From the NCBI GenBank assembly GCA_028583415.1, contig CM053270.1:47756663-47820662 (forward strand): 64,000 nucleotides of DNA, written 5' to 3'. A model generated the notes under the pieces. That model was not told the origin of the DNA, searched no databases, and saw only the letters and a program-made list of their open reading frames with translations. The stretch is from Protea cynaroides. Lineage: Eukaryota > Streptophyta > Magnoliopsida > Proteales > Proteaceae. Position 1 is the stretch's first letter, and each line of letters begins with the position of its first letter. Both the position numbers and the translations under genes were made by a program. Below are positions 11,770 through 21,922 of this stretch, piece after piece.

Positions 11770-12107
11770 TAGCTGATTTCGACATTCCCCACTCCTCTGG
11801 GGGTAGGGAACTTGATGACCAAGTGATAGGGGGATGGCACCGACCTAAGAGCAATCATGCCGGATCGGCCCAAGAGTGCATTGTATGAGGACGGGACGTC
11901 GACGACCAGGAAATTCATGGTGATCCTCAATTCTCGTGGATAAGTACCTGCCTTGAAGGGCAATCGAATAGATCCTTTAACACTGACAAGGTCACCCGAG
12001 AAACTGACCAGGGGGTAATCCACGGGTAGCAACCGCTCAAGCGGGATCTCCATGCATTGAAAGGCCTGCCAGTAGATGATGTCGGCGGAGCTGCCTATGT
12101 CCACCAT
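11769..12107 (-). pseudogene. Tat aspartic protease domain
   Basis: Retroviral-type aspartic protease that cleaves the polyprotein. The active-site motif reads DIGSSADI, with Ile in place of the usual Thr after the catalytic Asp. Downstream are FLVVDVPSSYNALLGR and the flap-side glycine. The Ile change would probably inactivate it. It is bounded by stops. Confidence 0.85.
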
Positions 12108-12128
12108 GATCTTATGAACATCACTGTC

Positions 12129-12521
12129 TTATATTCTCATAGTGATAACTATGGCATCCTCATGAGGTAGTTCTAGTCCGCACAGATCTTCATCGTTGAA
12201 GGTCAAGAAGTCCCCTGTGCGGGCTCTCTTTCCTTGCCATTCAGTTGATTTGACGCTTCTCGCATATGCCTTTCTGGCCTTGGCCGAAGTGTTTCCAGCC
12301 GTTGGACCACCGATGATAGTCATGGCCTTCCGCCCCTGTGTAGAAGGATCACAAATTTCACTGTCTTCTGAGTCTTCTGAGTCCGAGGTGATCGCCTCGG
12401 CCAATCGAGGTCGGTCAATTTTTATATTGTCATCCGTGGCCGAGCTGGCCGTCTCGGCCAATGTAGGTCGGCAGCTTGACGGACTCTCACCGTGCCCTGG
12501 GTTGATCATCGCTGCGCTGGG
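12129..12521 (-). pseudogene. Tat protease N-terminal region
   Basis: An open minus-strand stretch with acidic SDSEDSEDSE, then GRKAMTIIGGP, ARKAYARSV and FNDEDLCGLELPHEDAIVI. These are conserved features just before the aspartic protease of Tat elements. It ends in a stop at 12129; the protease continues in the next open stretch. Confidence 0.8.
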
Positions 12522-12526
12522 AATGC

Positions 12527-14852
12527 TGTCACACCCCAATTCTGATCCAACCAGAATGGTGTGAGTGAACCGTCATTGAACCAACGGTTCACACCAGGAT
12601 CTCGAATAGGCCGTGTCCACTCATACAAACCATCATACATAACCACAATCAGAATATAATAGTACAGCAGAAGTCTTTAAAATAGAATGAACTGAGTATC
12701 TATTGATAATTAAATAAGTATCCAATTATTCAAATCCAAACATAAAATAAATATCTTTTACATCCCTTTAATATCAAACGAAAATAACTGAAATGAATAA
12801 ACAAAAATCCGATCACAGGTACACGTAGAAAGGGCACTTGCATGAAGCGTCATGCTCGTCCTCTCCTGCCTGTACACTCAAAGCAGCAACGTCACCATAC
12901 GCCGGAGCGTTCACATAGTCGTCAACAGTGTAACCTGCATCAACATCTAAAACAATGTGTACACAAAGGGATGAGCTCACAACTTAGCTCAGTAAGACAA
13001 TCAGACAGTTTCACAATATTATGCATGAATAACAATCATTTTATGCTGTGGTCTGGTTTTAAGTTTACAATGTGCTATAGAAAGGTTTGGTGGCCCCCGC
13101 ACCTCTATACACGAGTGTGTGGCACCTTATGGATCACACCCCCATTGGCCCACATGCACCCATCATGGAATAGAGATAGAGCTAAGATACCCCCGTACCT
13201 CCCCTGATGCTCTACTCATAGCAGTACCTAAGCCCCTACTGGCCAGGGCTCGCAAACTAGGCTCGCAACTAACCAATCCTATATGTCATCAATGTATGCT
13301 CTATCCCAGCACAGCCGTCTACGGCATAGAGATAGAGCTAAGGCATTCCCACACCTCCCCTGATGCCCTATCCGCAACTAACCCACTAGGATAGAAACAA
13401 TACGCAGGTAGACCCTATCCCAACATAACTCCCTACGGCATAGAGATAGAGCTAAAGCATCGTGGACAAGACAGCGTCGACTCGGAGACCACAGTGCCAC
13501 ATAACCATGGCCAGGCCAACATCAATATCGGAGACCACCGTACCACGACCTTCCCCTGATGCCCCACCCGTACCAAGCATGTTAAGATAGAATACTACAA
13601 AAGGTGCTAGTGTAAGGAGCGATCACAGGCCTATGCCCCACTCCACACACTAACGAAAACAATCACATGCTTAACAATCGCATCCTAACAATGCATGAAC
13701 AGTAATAGTAACTGAAATTAAAAGATGGCATGTGAATATGCACAAACATCACATCACATATAATCAGGCGATTAACAACAACTTACTGTCCATTAATTAT
13801 TAGGTTTAGGTCAGATTCCCTTACCTGACGCTCGTTTGTTAGTTTGCTCCACGTCGCAAGATGCAAATGGAAAGTCACAAAGTCCTACAATGTTATTAGG
13901 GTTTCATTAGAATATATTGTTTAGGGTTTCATGTTGGTCGGAAACCAATATGGTTACAAAAATACACTCACAGAGCTGACCGGTGGCATGTACCGGTCGC
14001 AGCTCTGTGGGAAAGACTGGCGACCGGTATGGTCAGCCGGTCCCCACAGACCAGCCTCCCGAGGGATACCGGTGGCAACATACCGGTCGCACTGTGTGCA
14101 ACCGGTATAGTCCACCGGTTTGTCTCCGAAAGACCATACATGGGTTTTTCGACTGCCGTCGATCATCCTCCATGGATTTCCAAGGTTTCTCCTATCCATT
14201 CTAAGTCTAATCTTGGAGTTAGAGTTATCCCCAACTCATTCAAGTCTCGTTCCAATGAATATCATCTCGAAACTCGAATCTAGGGTTTGATGGCAACTTA
14301 GGGTTTATTGGCCAATTTAGGGTTTTAGATCAATACCTACTTTGCACGGTATTGATCCACCCACACAACTAACATAGGGTAAGAAGATTGATTCAAACAC
14401 TTACCGTTGACTGGCGTAGCGTGAGTGTCGTCGAACGGTAATGGCGGCACCTTCTTCTTCTTCCTAGCTCCTTCTCCTTTCCAACCTCTTTCTCTTCTCT
14501 AGGGTTTGTGAGAGACAATGGAAAGGATTTGAGGAGGCTTAAGGGTGTTTATATAGGCTAGAATTAGGATTTAGTAACCCTATTAGGATTAGGAAAGTCT
14601 TAGAATTTGAAATCAGGAAAGTGGGACCCTCAGAAGTCAATTTCCAGATTTCCATACTTAGCTGCGCAGACCTGACCGGTCGACCGGTACCATCGATCGG
14701 TCAACATAAAATCATGTTGATTTGATCGTCTTTGGTCCGATTTCATACCTGTTTGTCATCTGCTCGTCCCGTCTGGCCCGGTGATGATCGAAAGACCTCT
14801 CACGACATCAAAACCAAGGTTTAGACCGGGTTTACGGAGTGCGGGTCTTACA
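12527..14852 (-). mobile_element. Solo LTR of the Tekay-type family, inserted in Tat gag-pol
   Basis: 2326 bp, reading on the plus strand TGTCACACCCC...GGGTCTTACA. It is flanked by the TSD AATGC (12522-12526 and 14853-14857). It is the same family as the LTRs of element D in opposite orientation, sharing the ACCGGTCG-type motifs (13978-14120 and 14676-14700). It has no internal region and interrupts the Tat gag-protease reading. Confidence 0.93.
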
Positions 14853-14857
14853 AATGC

Positions 14858-15743
14858 CCTGGCTAACCTTTGGGCTACATCTGGGTCTGGCATGCCTGAC
14901 CATGTATACGCATTCATAAGGTATGTCCTCCGTTGAAGGTGGATCGATGACGTACAATGGAGACAGCGGCCGTGTCTGGTCCATGCGTCACCTTGGCAAT
15001 CTAGGGTCAGTCCTCAGCCTTGTCCTCCCCTGAGTTTCCAATGAATTCAGTACTCTGTCTTGTTCATGTATCTGCCGTGGGTGCGAGCGAACTGGAAAAG
15101 GATGACACCGATGTCTCGATGTGCCAGAGTGGGTCCTCTTTCTCTTCTCTCTGCATGTTGAGCAGGCTCCTGACCGTGGTGCCTTTCTTGGTATCGGGGC
15201 TCAGCTGCCCTATCTCTTCTTCTGTCCTCCCTAGGAGGATCTCTTCGAACTTCTCTTCTTTCACCCTTCCTGGGTTCTCTTTTTTCTTGCCTTTTCGGCT
15301 CTCTCTAGAGTCCTCGCCCGAGGTGGGGGAGGTTGTCTTCTGCGATCCTCACCTGCAGTAGCCGAAACTCTCGGAGCATTATGATCCACGTACTGGTTAT
15401 AATACCCTCATTGGATGAGGTCTTCTATCTCTGCTTGTAGGTTTTGACATTCATCGATAGTGTGGCAGATGTCTCGGTGATACTAGCAGTACTTGTTTGG
15501 GTTTCTCCTTCTTGCTTCTGTCACGATCTTCTGGGGCCTCTGAAGATACCCGTCATTAGCGATGAGGGTGTACACGTCCCCGAGGGACCGGTTGAGTGGG
15601 GTATAATCACTGAATTTTTTCTGGAGTAACCCTCTAGCCCGTGCTTCTTCTCTTCTCGACCTCTTGTTCTCTCCCGGCCATGTAAGGTCTTGCCTCTCAT
15701 CCGTTCGCTTGTGTGGAGCATCAACTAAGCCTTTGCTGGCTTC
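14858..15743 (-). pseudogene. Tat gag C-terminal and linker region
   Basis: Minus-strand fragments in changing frames: a Lys/Arg/Glu-rich segment, the YCYHRDICHTIDEC stretch near 15450 and a short charged open stretch at 15064-15264. It links gag to the protease and is interrupted by the solo LTR ending at 14852. Confidence 0.6.
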
Positions 15744-16949
15744 CTAGATTTTGTTGGCAGTGGCGAACTTCTCGCATCGTGCCAAGAGTTCCTGCAAGTC
15801 TGCTGGTTCCTTTTTAGCTATAGAGAATCTGAGCTTTGGGTCAGTGACCGCTGCTCTCAACGTGGCAAAGTGAACTGCCTCGTCGATGTCCTTCACTTGT
15901 AGCACTTCGAGGTTGAATTTGGCCAAGAAGGCTCTTAGGGTTTCACCGGACCTCTGTCTCATATTCATCAGGTGTGCGCTTGTCTTCTGCTGCACCCTAC
16001 TTCCTTGGAAGTGCATTCTGAATAGTTTCTCCATGGTCTTAAAAGAGTCAATAGACCACGGTGGTAGGTTGTTAAACCACATCTGAGCCACGCCTTTTAG
16101 TGTAAGGGGAAAGGCTCTGCACATGATGGCGTCAGGGTTCGCATGGAGGACCATCGCGCCCACGAAATTGTTCAGATGGTCGACGGGATCTGTGGATCCA
16201 TCATAGGAATCTACCGGCGGCATGGTAAACCGCTTGGGTAAGGGGACCCTCATGATAATGTGGGTCAGAGGGTTATCTGTTGAATAATCCCTATCTTTGT
16301 CCTGTGCGACTCCGGCCTTCTCCATGGTCTCGACCTTTCGGTGCAATGCTGTTAATTGGTCCGCTATTGTTGCTGCTACCTCTGGGTCCATGGGAGCACT
16401 TGGTTTGTCTGCACCCATGACAACCTCTGGTAGCGTTATATGCCGTGGAACCAAAAGCTCATCCATAGCGTCTTCATCTAGTCGAGGTGCTGCTCCAGGC
16501 TGAGGGTCGAGCCTTTCTTGAGCAGGGATTCTTCCGTGCTGCGACGTTGATCCCGTCCCACTCAACTCTGGGACAGGGCAAGCGCTGGTTCCTCGTCTCG
16601 CGGGTCGAGCTCCGCTTTGCCCCAAGTGGTGACTGGGTTCTCTGGGAGGTCAGTCTCTATGCGGGTCTGCCGGTGGGACGACTCCGATGGGGGGATGAGA
16701 TGTAGCTTCTGTGACTGGTGGTTGTAACCCTTGTACAAACCGTGTTAGCACTGCAAGCTGTTGTGCTACGGTCTCAAACTGTTCATATGTGACAAAGGAT
16801 TCGTGCGCGGGTGCTAGGTCAGCCACACGTTTTCCTCGGTCCCTGCTAGGTCGCATTTCGGACCTATCTCCTTCTTCGGGATTTACCCGTTGATCGATCA
16901 TAGGGGGGTTGGGACTAACCATCTGGCTTCGGGTTCTTCTCGGACTCAT
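15744..16949 (-). pseudogene. Tat gag
   Basis: Encodes the capsid polyprotein that packages element RNA. The ATG at 16949 opens MSPRRTRSQMV; after a frame change near 16650 a second open stretch runs 16625-15744. It contains the plant Retrotrans_gag domain: VDSYDGSTDPVDHLNNF, then the AFPLTLKGVAQMWFNNLPP signature, then SGETLRAFLAKFN. Homology continues in shifting frames to about 14860 (YCYHRDICHTIDECQNL, a degenerate zinc-binding stretch). The nested solo LTR cuts the downstream part at 14852. Confidence 0.88.
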
Positions 16950-17000
16950 AACTTAAGACTTCTCTCTGGCTTTTAATCTGTTGACGTTAAATCTCAATGC

Positions 17001-17017
17001 CCCACGGTGGGCGCCAA
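17001..17017 (-). other. Primer-binding site of the Tat element
   Basis: Two bases inside the 5' LTR the minus strand reads TTGGCGCCCACCGTGGGG. It begins with the TGG expected to pair with a tRNA CCA end. I cannot assign the tRNA with certainty. Confidence 0.7.
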
Positions 17018-17019
17018 AC

Positions 17020-17466
17020 TGTTTCGGCCCTCTTCCGTCCTGTGGGTCCACCGAGCTGACTAGACCTGGAAGACAAGAAAAGGCAAGGGGAGGCGGGCCG
17101 GATGCCCCGGGTCCACTCCGATGCCAAAGTTAGGGCTCTGTGAACAGTCAGTGGGCTCAGTGTCGAGCCCACGAAGATATTCTAGAAATATGTGTGGGGT
17201 ACGATGAGATTCTCCATCCCAGGTGTCAGAGCGTTAATCTCAAGAATGAGCAGTGAGTAATAAATATTCTTCTACCTGAAATCTCTGGATTTGCCCTATT
17301 TATAGTGAATAGTGCATATTTTTCCAAATACCGCTTTTGCCCTTTGCTCTTGTGTTTGAATTGGTGGAGGAGCTTTCTGGCGTCGAATAGGGGATCTCCA
17401 CATGGCTCGAAAGGTCGAGTCCTACGTGTCGAGGTGATATAGCGAGCGTGGCATAATTCCCTAACA
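17020..17466 (-). repeat. Tat 5' LTR
   Basis: 447 bp with a TATAAATA box at 17297-17304 on the minus strand. The TSD GCTAC follows at 17467-17471. Confidence 0.93.
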
Positions 17467-17999
17467 GCTACCTTTGAACCTGAGAAATTGGACCTTTCAA
17501 AGGCTGCTCAGTTCCACCGCGAGATTCAGATGCTGTACGAGGAAAGAAATGTGGATTATGAGTTTGTGACGGCTGAGCGAGGCATGTATTCTAGTAGCTA
17601 TTATGGATCCAAGCTTGAGAAGCACAGGGATGTGAGGAAGAAGGGTCAAGGATCAAGGATTAAGGACTTATCTTTCTTCTTGATTCGAAGAGTGAAGCCT
17701 CTTTTCTCATCAGGTATAGGTCTTCATGCGTAGCTCTGAGATTGTCTCTGTGCGACCACATGCTCCCACCTAGCTGTGACGCTATTGTAGGCATCGGCGT
17801 AGAAAACACCTGAAATCCCAATTGATTGACGAAATCAAGACTCTTTGCAAGTAGGTGACAACAGAAGAGCCCAAGAAATCCCAATTGATCGAACGAATTA
17901 TTCGCAACCTCAATCCGATCCACGGAATTAGGGAAGAAAGAAAGGTAAATGAAAGAAACAGTGAACTAAGATGGCTGAAGTCTTGAATCAAGAAAGAAC

Positions 18000-18285
18000 T
18001 TTGACCTACTGTGCCATCGAGCCATTGACGGTCGATGAAGCGTGGTGGCCGCATTCATGGGCGATGACCCAGATGCCATTGATGACAGAGCCCAGGATTG
18101 CCCAGTAGATGGACCAGGTGATGGAGGAGAGATGAGTTGGGAAGCGGTGGAAGTAGGTTGTGGCGATGTAGTAGAAGATGGAGACGATGGTGAGATCGTA
18201 GACTACATAGGAGAAGGAACGAAGGACAGAGCGTTGGAAGCAATGGGATGGAATGGCTTTCTTGAGTTGGGTAAAATATGAATGG
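18000..18285 (-). pseudogene. FAD2: FAD2 (oleate delta-12 desaturase) gene fragment
   Basis: FAD2 inserts the second double bond into oleoyl-phosphatidylcholine in the endoplasmic reticulum. The minus strand reads LKKAIPSHCFQRSVLRSFSY, VVYDLTIVSIFYYIATTYF, the first membrane pair and the first histidine box HECGHH at 18044-18061. A frame change then gives DRQWLDGTVG. Histidine boxes 2 and 3 and the rest of the roughly 380-residue enzyme are missing. The first residues of the normal N-terminus are also absent. It sits inside the MULE-like element near its right end, so it is best read as a captured fragment. Confidence 0.88.
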
Positions 18286-18508
18286 AGGGTAAAATGATCT
18301 TTTGCCTTTATTCTAAGGGAAGTATTATCCATGAAAAGTTCTATTTCAACTGACATTAGCATCTACCAAGACTCTGTTAACAAGTTGGACCTCTTTGATT
18401 AATGAAGCAAAAATTATGAGTGGTAGTTGATGATTTTCCAAATTTATGGGTAGTAGATGATGTTATCAATACTTATTGGGATCTATATGAAATTTTTCTT
18501 TAATTTTA

Positions 18509-18880
18509 ATACTGATTTTAAATATTTATTTTATTATTGATTTTTAATACTGATTTTAATATTGATTTTTAATACTGATTTTAATAATGATTTTTAATAT
18601 TGATTTTAATATTGATTTTCAATACTGATTTTGATACTATTTTTTTATTCTGATTTCAATACTAATTTTTAATACTAATTTTAATAGTGATTTTAATAAT
18701 GATTTTATTACTAATTTGAAGACTGATTTTTAATACTGATTTTAATATTGATTTTAATATTGAATTTTAATACTGATTTTAATATTGATTTTAATACTAA
18801 TTTTTAATATTAATTTTAATATTGATTTTTAATACTGATTTTAATACTAATTTTTAATACTGATTTCTTACATTGATTTT
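18509..18880. repeat. AT-rich TAATACT(A/G) array, right part
   Basis: About ten exact TAATACT(A/G) copies and many one-base variants, joined by ATTTT spacers. It has the same orientation as 1556-1698. Read on the minus strand the core is YAGTATTA. Confidence 0.8.
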
Positions 18881-19287
18881 AATATTGACTTATACACTAA
18901 GTTACATACTAATATATATAAAAGTGTTTACACAGGTTTGTACACTGTTTAGGAACCTAGTCCGAAGGGTCTAGAAGTGGACTATATGGGTGATTTAGGT
19001 ACTGTTTGGTTAGTTGGTACATGATTATTAATAGTAAAATTCATAATACTTAAGTTGCATTATTGACCATTAAAAAAACGATCAATGTGTGTGCAAAGGA
19101 AAGAGGTAAGTGGAATGTTACAGATGTATACCACTAGGGTGACACCGAATTATTAACTTATGCCTTATGCTTTGGTACTGTTTAATTATTTGATATGTGG
19201 CTAATTGTTGTTCTTGTTGTTCATTATTGTTCATATGATTTAGTATTTACGTGAATGTGTTGAGAGAAAATATGGTTTCATTTTGTT

Positions 19288-19957
19288 TCATTCACTTATA
19301 AAAATTGCATCTTTTAATAATGTTTTGTCACATAAGAAAGAGAGGAATGTTAAAAATGTAATGAGAAGGAGTAATTAGTTACATTTTGTGTCTATTAGAG
19401 AGTAAGTGATGACAATAGGATGGAGAGTCATTGCCATCTGAGTCCCATCCGTTACACCACTGATGAATGAGAGTGGGGGTCATGAATGGATGACCAAGAA
19501 TATGTTTTGGCTGTACTAAACTCTCTAATAGAACAATGGTAACTAGTTATTCATGGCAGTTGGTTAGAAATAAAAATAAATGTAGAGATGTTAAGATGAT
19601 AGAAAGTAAGTGTGAGTGTTTTCCGTGTTTTATTTTTAAGAGTTGCATATTTTAATCATGGTTTGTCATATGATAAAGAAGAACGTTGAGAATGTAGAGA
19701 GAAAGAGGAAATCAGTTACATATTGAATCTAATAGAGAGTAAATGAGGGCAACAGGATGGAGAGTTATTTTCATCTGAGTCTCATCCGTTATGCTACAGT
19801 TGAATAAAAGTGGAGTCATGAACGGATGACTGGGAATATGTTTTGGTTGTGGTAAACTCTCTACTAAAATGATGGCTACTAGTTATTCATAGCAGTTAGC
19901 TAGAAGTGGAAACAAATGTAAGTGTTAAAATGATAGAAAATAAGTGTGAATATGTTA
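19288..19957. repeat. 335-bp tandem duplication inside LTR A
   Basis: Copy 1 (about 19288-19622) and copy 2 (about 19623-19957) share order and wording, for example AGAGAGTAA-TGA and GGATGGAGAGT followed by TCATCTGAGTC. Divergence of the copies is clearly visible, so this is an old duplication. Confidence 0.8.
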
Positions 19958-20400
19958 GGATAAATTGGAAATCGAGTTTTCTTGCGTTCAAGAATTGAAT
20001 TGATTCGTTGTTTACCTTTTTTATTGTATTCCTGTAATATTCTGTTTTAATGGGCTACTGAGCTCACTCCCTTACAATGACATTACAGATGATGAGGTGG
20101 CTGAAGGGGAACAAGAGGAAGCGTAGAGGACACATGGATTCATCCTTACATTTTAGTTACAAGTGTCAAATTTCTAGATTGGTTGTATAAGGATTTGAGG
20201 TTTAATTTCAAGGATAATTGTCTTTTTATTTGATACACATTAGATTGCCACCAGTAGCGTTAAAAGTTATATTATGCTGAATTGGTTTGAGATGGATTAT
20301 TTTTATGATATAAAGTTTGAGTTTTAATTTTTTTGGTCAGTCATTAGACCAACACCTGCGAGGGTTGTACTCATACCTTGTACAGGATTGGGTCGCGACA

Positions 20401-21919
20401 ATGTTACTTAAATCCATTTATTTCCCACGAATAGATTTTCTCAATGCTTCTTTAGGAAGCCATCCTTCCTGGTTTTGGAGAAGTCTTTTGGAGGTAGGGA
20501 ATTTCTCATCTTTGGCATTGTTTGGCAAGTTGGGCTGGGCACTAAAATTAGGATTTGGAAGGATACATGGATCCCATCTTTGAAGAATTGTAGACCTCCT
20601 TTAAGCCACTGAACTGTTCTGAATTTTTGGTTGCTAACCTTTGATCCAACTCTGAGAACTTGGGAAAGGGAAGTGTTCGAGAGACTTTTTCCTTTAGATG
20701 TGCAGCAAGCTATACTTAAAATTCCATTAAGCTTATTTCCTCGTGAAGATCGTCATGTTTGGCATGGTGATAAGCATGGAAATTTTTTTTGTCAAGTCAG
20801 CATATCATCTTATATCGAACTATTTTGAGATTCAAGAGCAAGAGTAGGCTTCCTCTTCAAAATTAGCTCGCTGGAAATGCATCCCAACTTTGGTGTGGAG
20901 GAGAATTTGGTCTTGTAAGACATTGCCTAAGATCAAGGCATTTCTTTGGAGGGCGTGCGCGCAGGGGTTGGCAACAGGTGCTGATCTTCACTCTCGTCAT
21001 GTTCTTCTTGACCCTTCATGTTGGCGCTGTGGAGATCATGTTGAGTCCATTGACCATATGTTACTCCATTGTCCGTATGCCAAAGCAGTGTGGTTTGGTT
21101 CTCCACTTTCTCTCAAGATTCCAGAGGACACAGATTTTTCTCTCTCAATGGATTCATAGTCGGGATTCCTTATTTCAGCTATCTAAGACAAAAGCTAGGT
21201 GTGCTTGGGTTTTTGCATCGTTCATTTATTGGTATCGGTGGTTAAGTTGAAATGAATTTTATTTCAAGATTAAGAATTGGAGTTCTGTAGAGGTATTTCA
21301 GAAGGCTGGTATTGCTTGTGATGGGTTTGTTAGAGCCTATCCTGGTTATTTACAGTCCATGGATGCCATTCCTAATTCGACTTCATCATCAGTTTGGCGA
21401 CTCCCTCCGGTTGGTGTGACGAAGATTAATTCTGATGTGGCTTTCAATGAAGAGGATCATTTGAGCTGTATTGGTATTGTTTTTCGAGACTCTTCTGGTA
21501 ACCCTCTTATTGCTGTTTCTCAACAAGTCTCGGTTCCTTCGGCTTTTATAGGGGAAGCAGTTGCTTTGAGGTCAGCTCTTCACACTGCTATCCAGCAGGG
21601 GTTTCCTTCTTCAATTGTTGAATCAAACTCTGCTCCTCTTATACATTGTCTTGAGAACCCTCATAATCCATGTCTGGTTGACTTACAACTATTAAAGGAG
21701 GATATCCTTGCTCTTGCATCTTCTTGTACGGTCACTTTCTCTGTTATTTCTAGGGAAGCTAATTTGGTAGCACATACCCTAGCAAGGAAAGCTGTGGCGT
21801 CGGCGGGGATGTTCCACTGGCCTGTTTCCGTACCATGGCTTCAGGATCTGTGTTTGGCTGAAGCTACGGTTGTAACCCGTTCTTTTATGGAATTGAATTT
21901 CGTTTTACCAAAAAAAAAA
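20401..21919 (+). mobile_element. 5'-truncated LINE (L1-type) with poly(A)
   Basis: The sequence starts abruptly after LTR A with the end of a plant LINE reverse transcriptase region (YFPRIDFLNASLGSHPSWFW). Next come a zinc-binding zf-RVT domain (20890-21159: WKCIPTLVWRRIW, TLPKIKAFLWRACA, then C..C..H..C spacing) and an RNase H (21359-21922: KINSDVAFNE, GEAVALRSALHTAI). It ends in an A9-10 tail at 21910-21919. Stops and frame changes occur between domains. No target duplication was identified. The truncation is normal for LINE insertion. Confidence 0.88.
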
Positions 21920-21922
21920 TGA
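21359..21922 (+). pseudogene. LINE RNase H domain
   Basis: 187 open codons at the end of the LINE ORF2. The catalytic Asp lies in INSDVAF, followed by RDSSGNPLIAVS, EAVALRSALHTAI and ISREANLVAHTLARKA. This is the RVT_3 type RNase H typical of plant L1 elements. It ends at the poly(A) tail. Confidence 0.85.

Larger units (their letters stand above)
2583..17466 (-). mobile_element. Complete Tat-lineage Ty3/gypsy retrotransposon, minus strand
   Basis: Two near-identical LTRs (2583-3028 and 17020-17466) begin TGTTAGGG and end CCGAAACA in element orientation, flanked by the TSD GCTAC (2578-2582 and 17467-17471). Order on the minus strand is 5' LTR, PBS, gag, protease, RT, RNase H, second RNase H, integrase, then a long 3' region with tandem repeats and an oppositely oriented extra gene, then the 3' LTR. 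The second RNase H and the antisense gene between integrase and 3' LTR are marks of the Tat lineage. Total length is 14.9 kb including a 2.3-kb solo LTR nested within the coding region. Frameshifts and stops make it inactive. Confidence 0.93.
2569..17733 (+). pseudogene. Captured 5' coding fragment of an unidentified gene, split by the Tat insertion
   Basis: An ATG at 2569 opens a frame for five codons to the target site. The frame resumes after the Tat element at 17472 and stays open to a stop at 17733. The protein is hydrophilic and charged, with stretches such as LDLSKAAQFHREIQMLYEER and YGSKLEKHRDVRKK, and looks like a real conserved protein start rather than random sequence. I do not recognise the family. 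The last 20 or so codons may be intron or unrelated sequence. It lies inside the MULE-like element, so it is most likely a captured fragment. Confidence 0.45.
1699..18499. mobile_element. MULE-like DNA element carrying gene fragments, with a Tat element inside
   Basis: About 75 bp at the left end (GAAAAATTTCAC..., to about 1772) is an imperfect inverted copy of the right end (about 18424-18499, ending ...TGAAATTTTTCT). Both flanks carry TTAATTTTA (1690-1698 and 18500-18508), a 9-bp TSD typical of Mutator-like elements; it can also be read as 8 bp. After removing the Tat retrotransposon the element is about 1.9 kb. It has no transposase and holds a FAD2 fragment and the 5' part of another coding sequence. 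This is the make-up of a non-autonomous Pack-MULE. Superfamily is inferred from TSD length and cargo; a hAT with an 8-bp TSD is the alternative. Confidence 0.65.
1417..20400 (+). mobile_element. 3' LTR of element A, split by a 16.8-kb insertion
   Basis: The LTR starts with TGTAACACCCC at 1417, after the element A pol, and ends ...GGGTCGCGACA at 20400. Both ends are typical of plant chromovirus LTRs. Its two parts are 1417-1698 and about 18509-20400, roughly 2.2 kb without the insertion. An AT-rich array of TAATACT(A/G)ATTTT runs in the same orientation on both sides of the insertion, which shows the two parts were once continuous. The right part also holds a 335-bp tandem duplication. The second LTR of element A is outside the window. 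Confidence 0.7.

Noticed and set aside
13954..14283. ORFs inside the solo LTR
   Set aside because: Arise from the ACCGGTCG motif region of the LTR; also seen in the LTRs of element D.
1556..18880. AT-rich arrays at both sides as terminal inverted repeats of the inserted element
   Set aside because: The TAATACTGATTTT units have the same orientation on both sides, so they belong to the interrupted LTR. Only the inner 75 bp are inverted.
20317..20583. 88-codon plus-strand ORF spanning 20401
   Set aside because: Runs from the LTR end into the LINE; a fusion reading without meaning.
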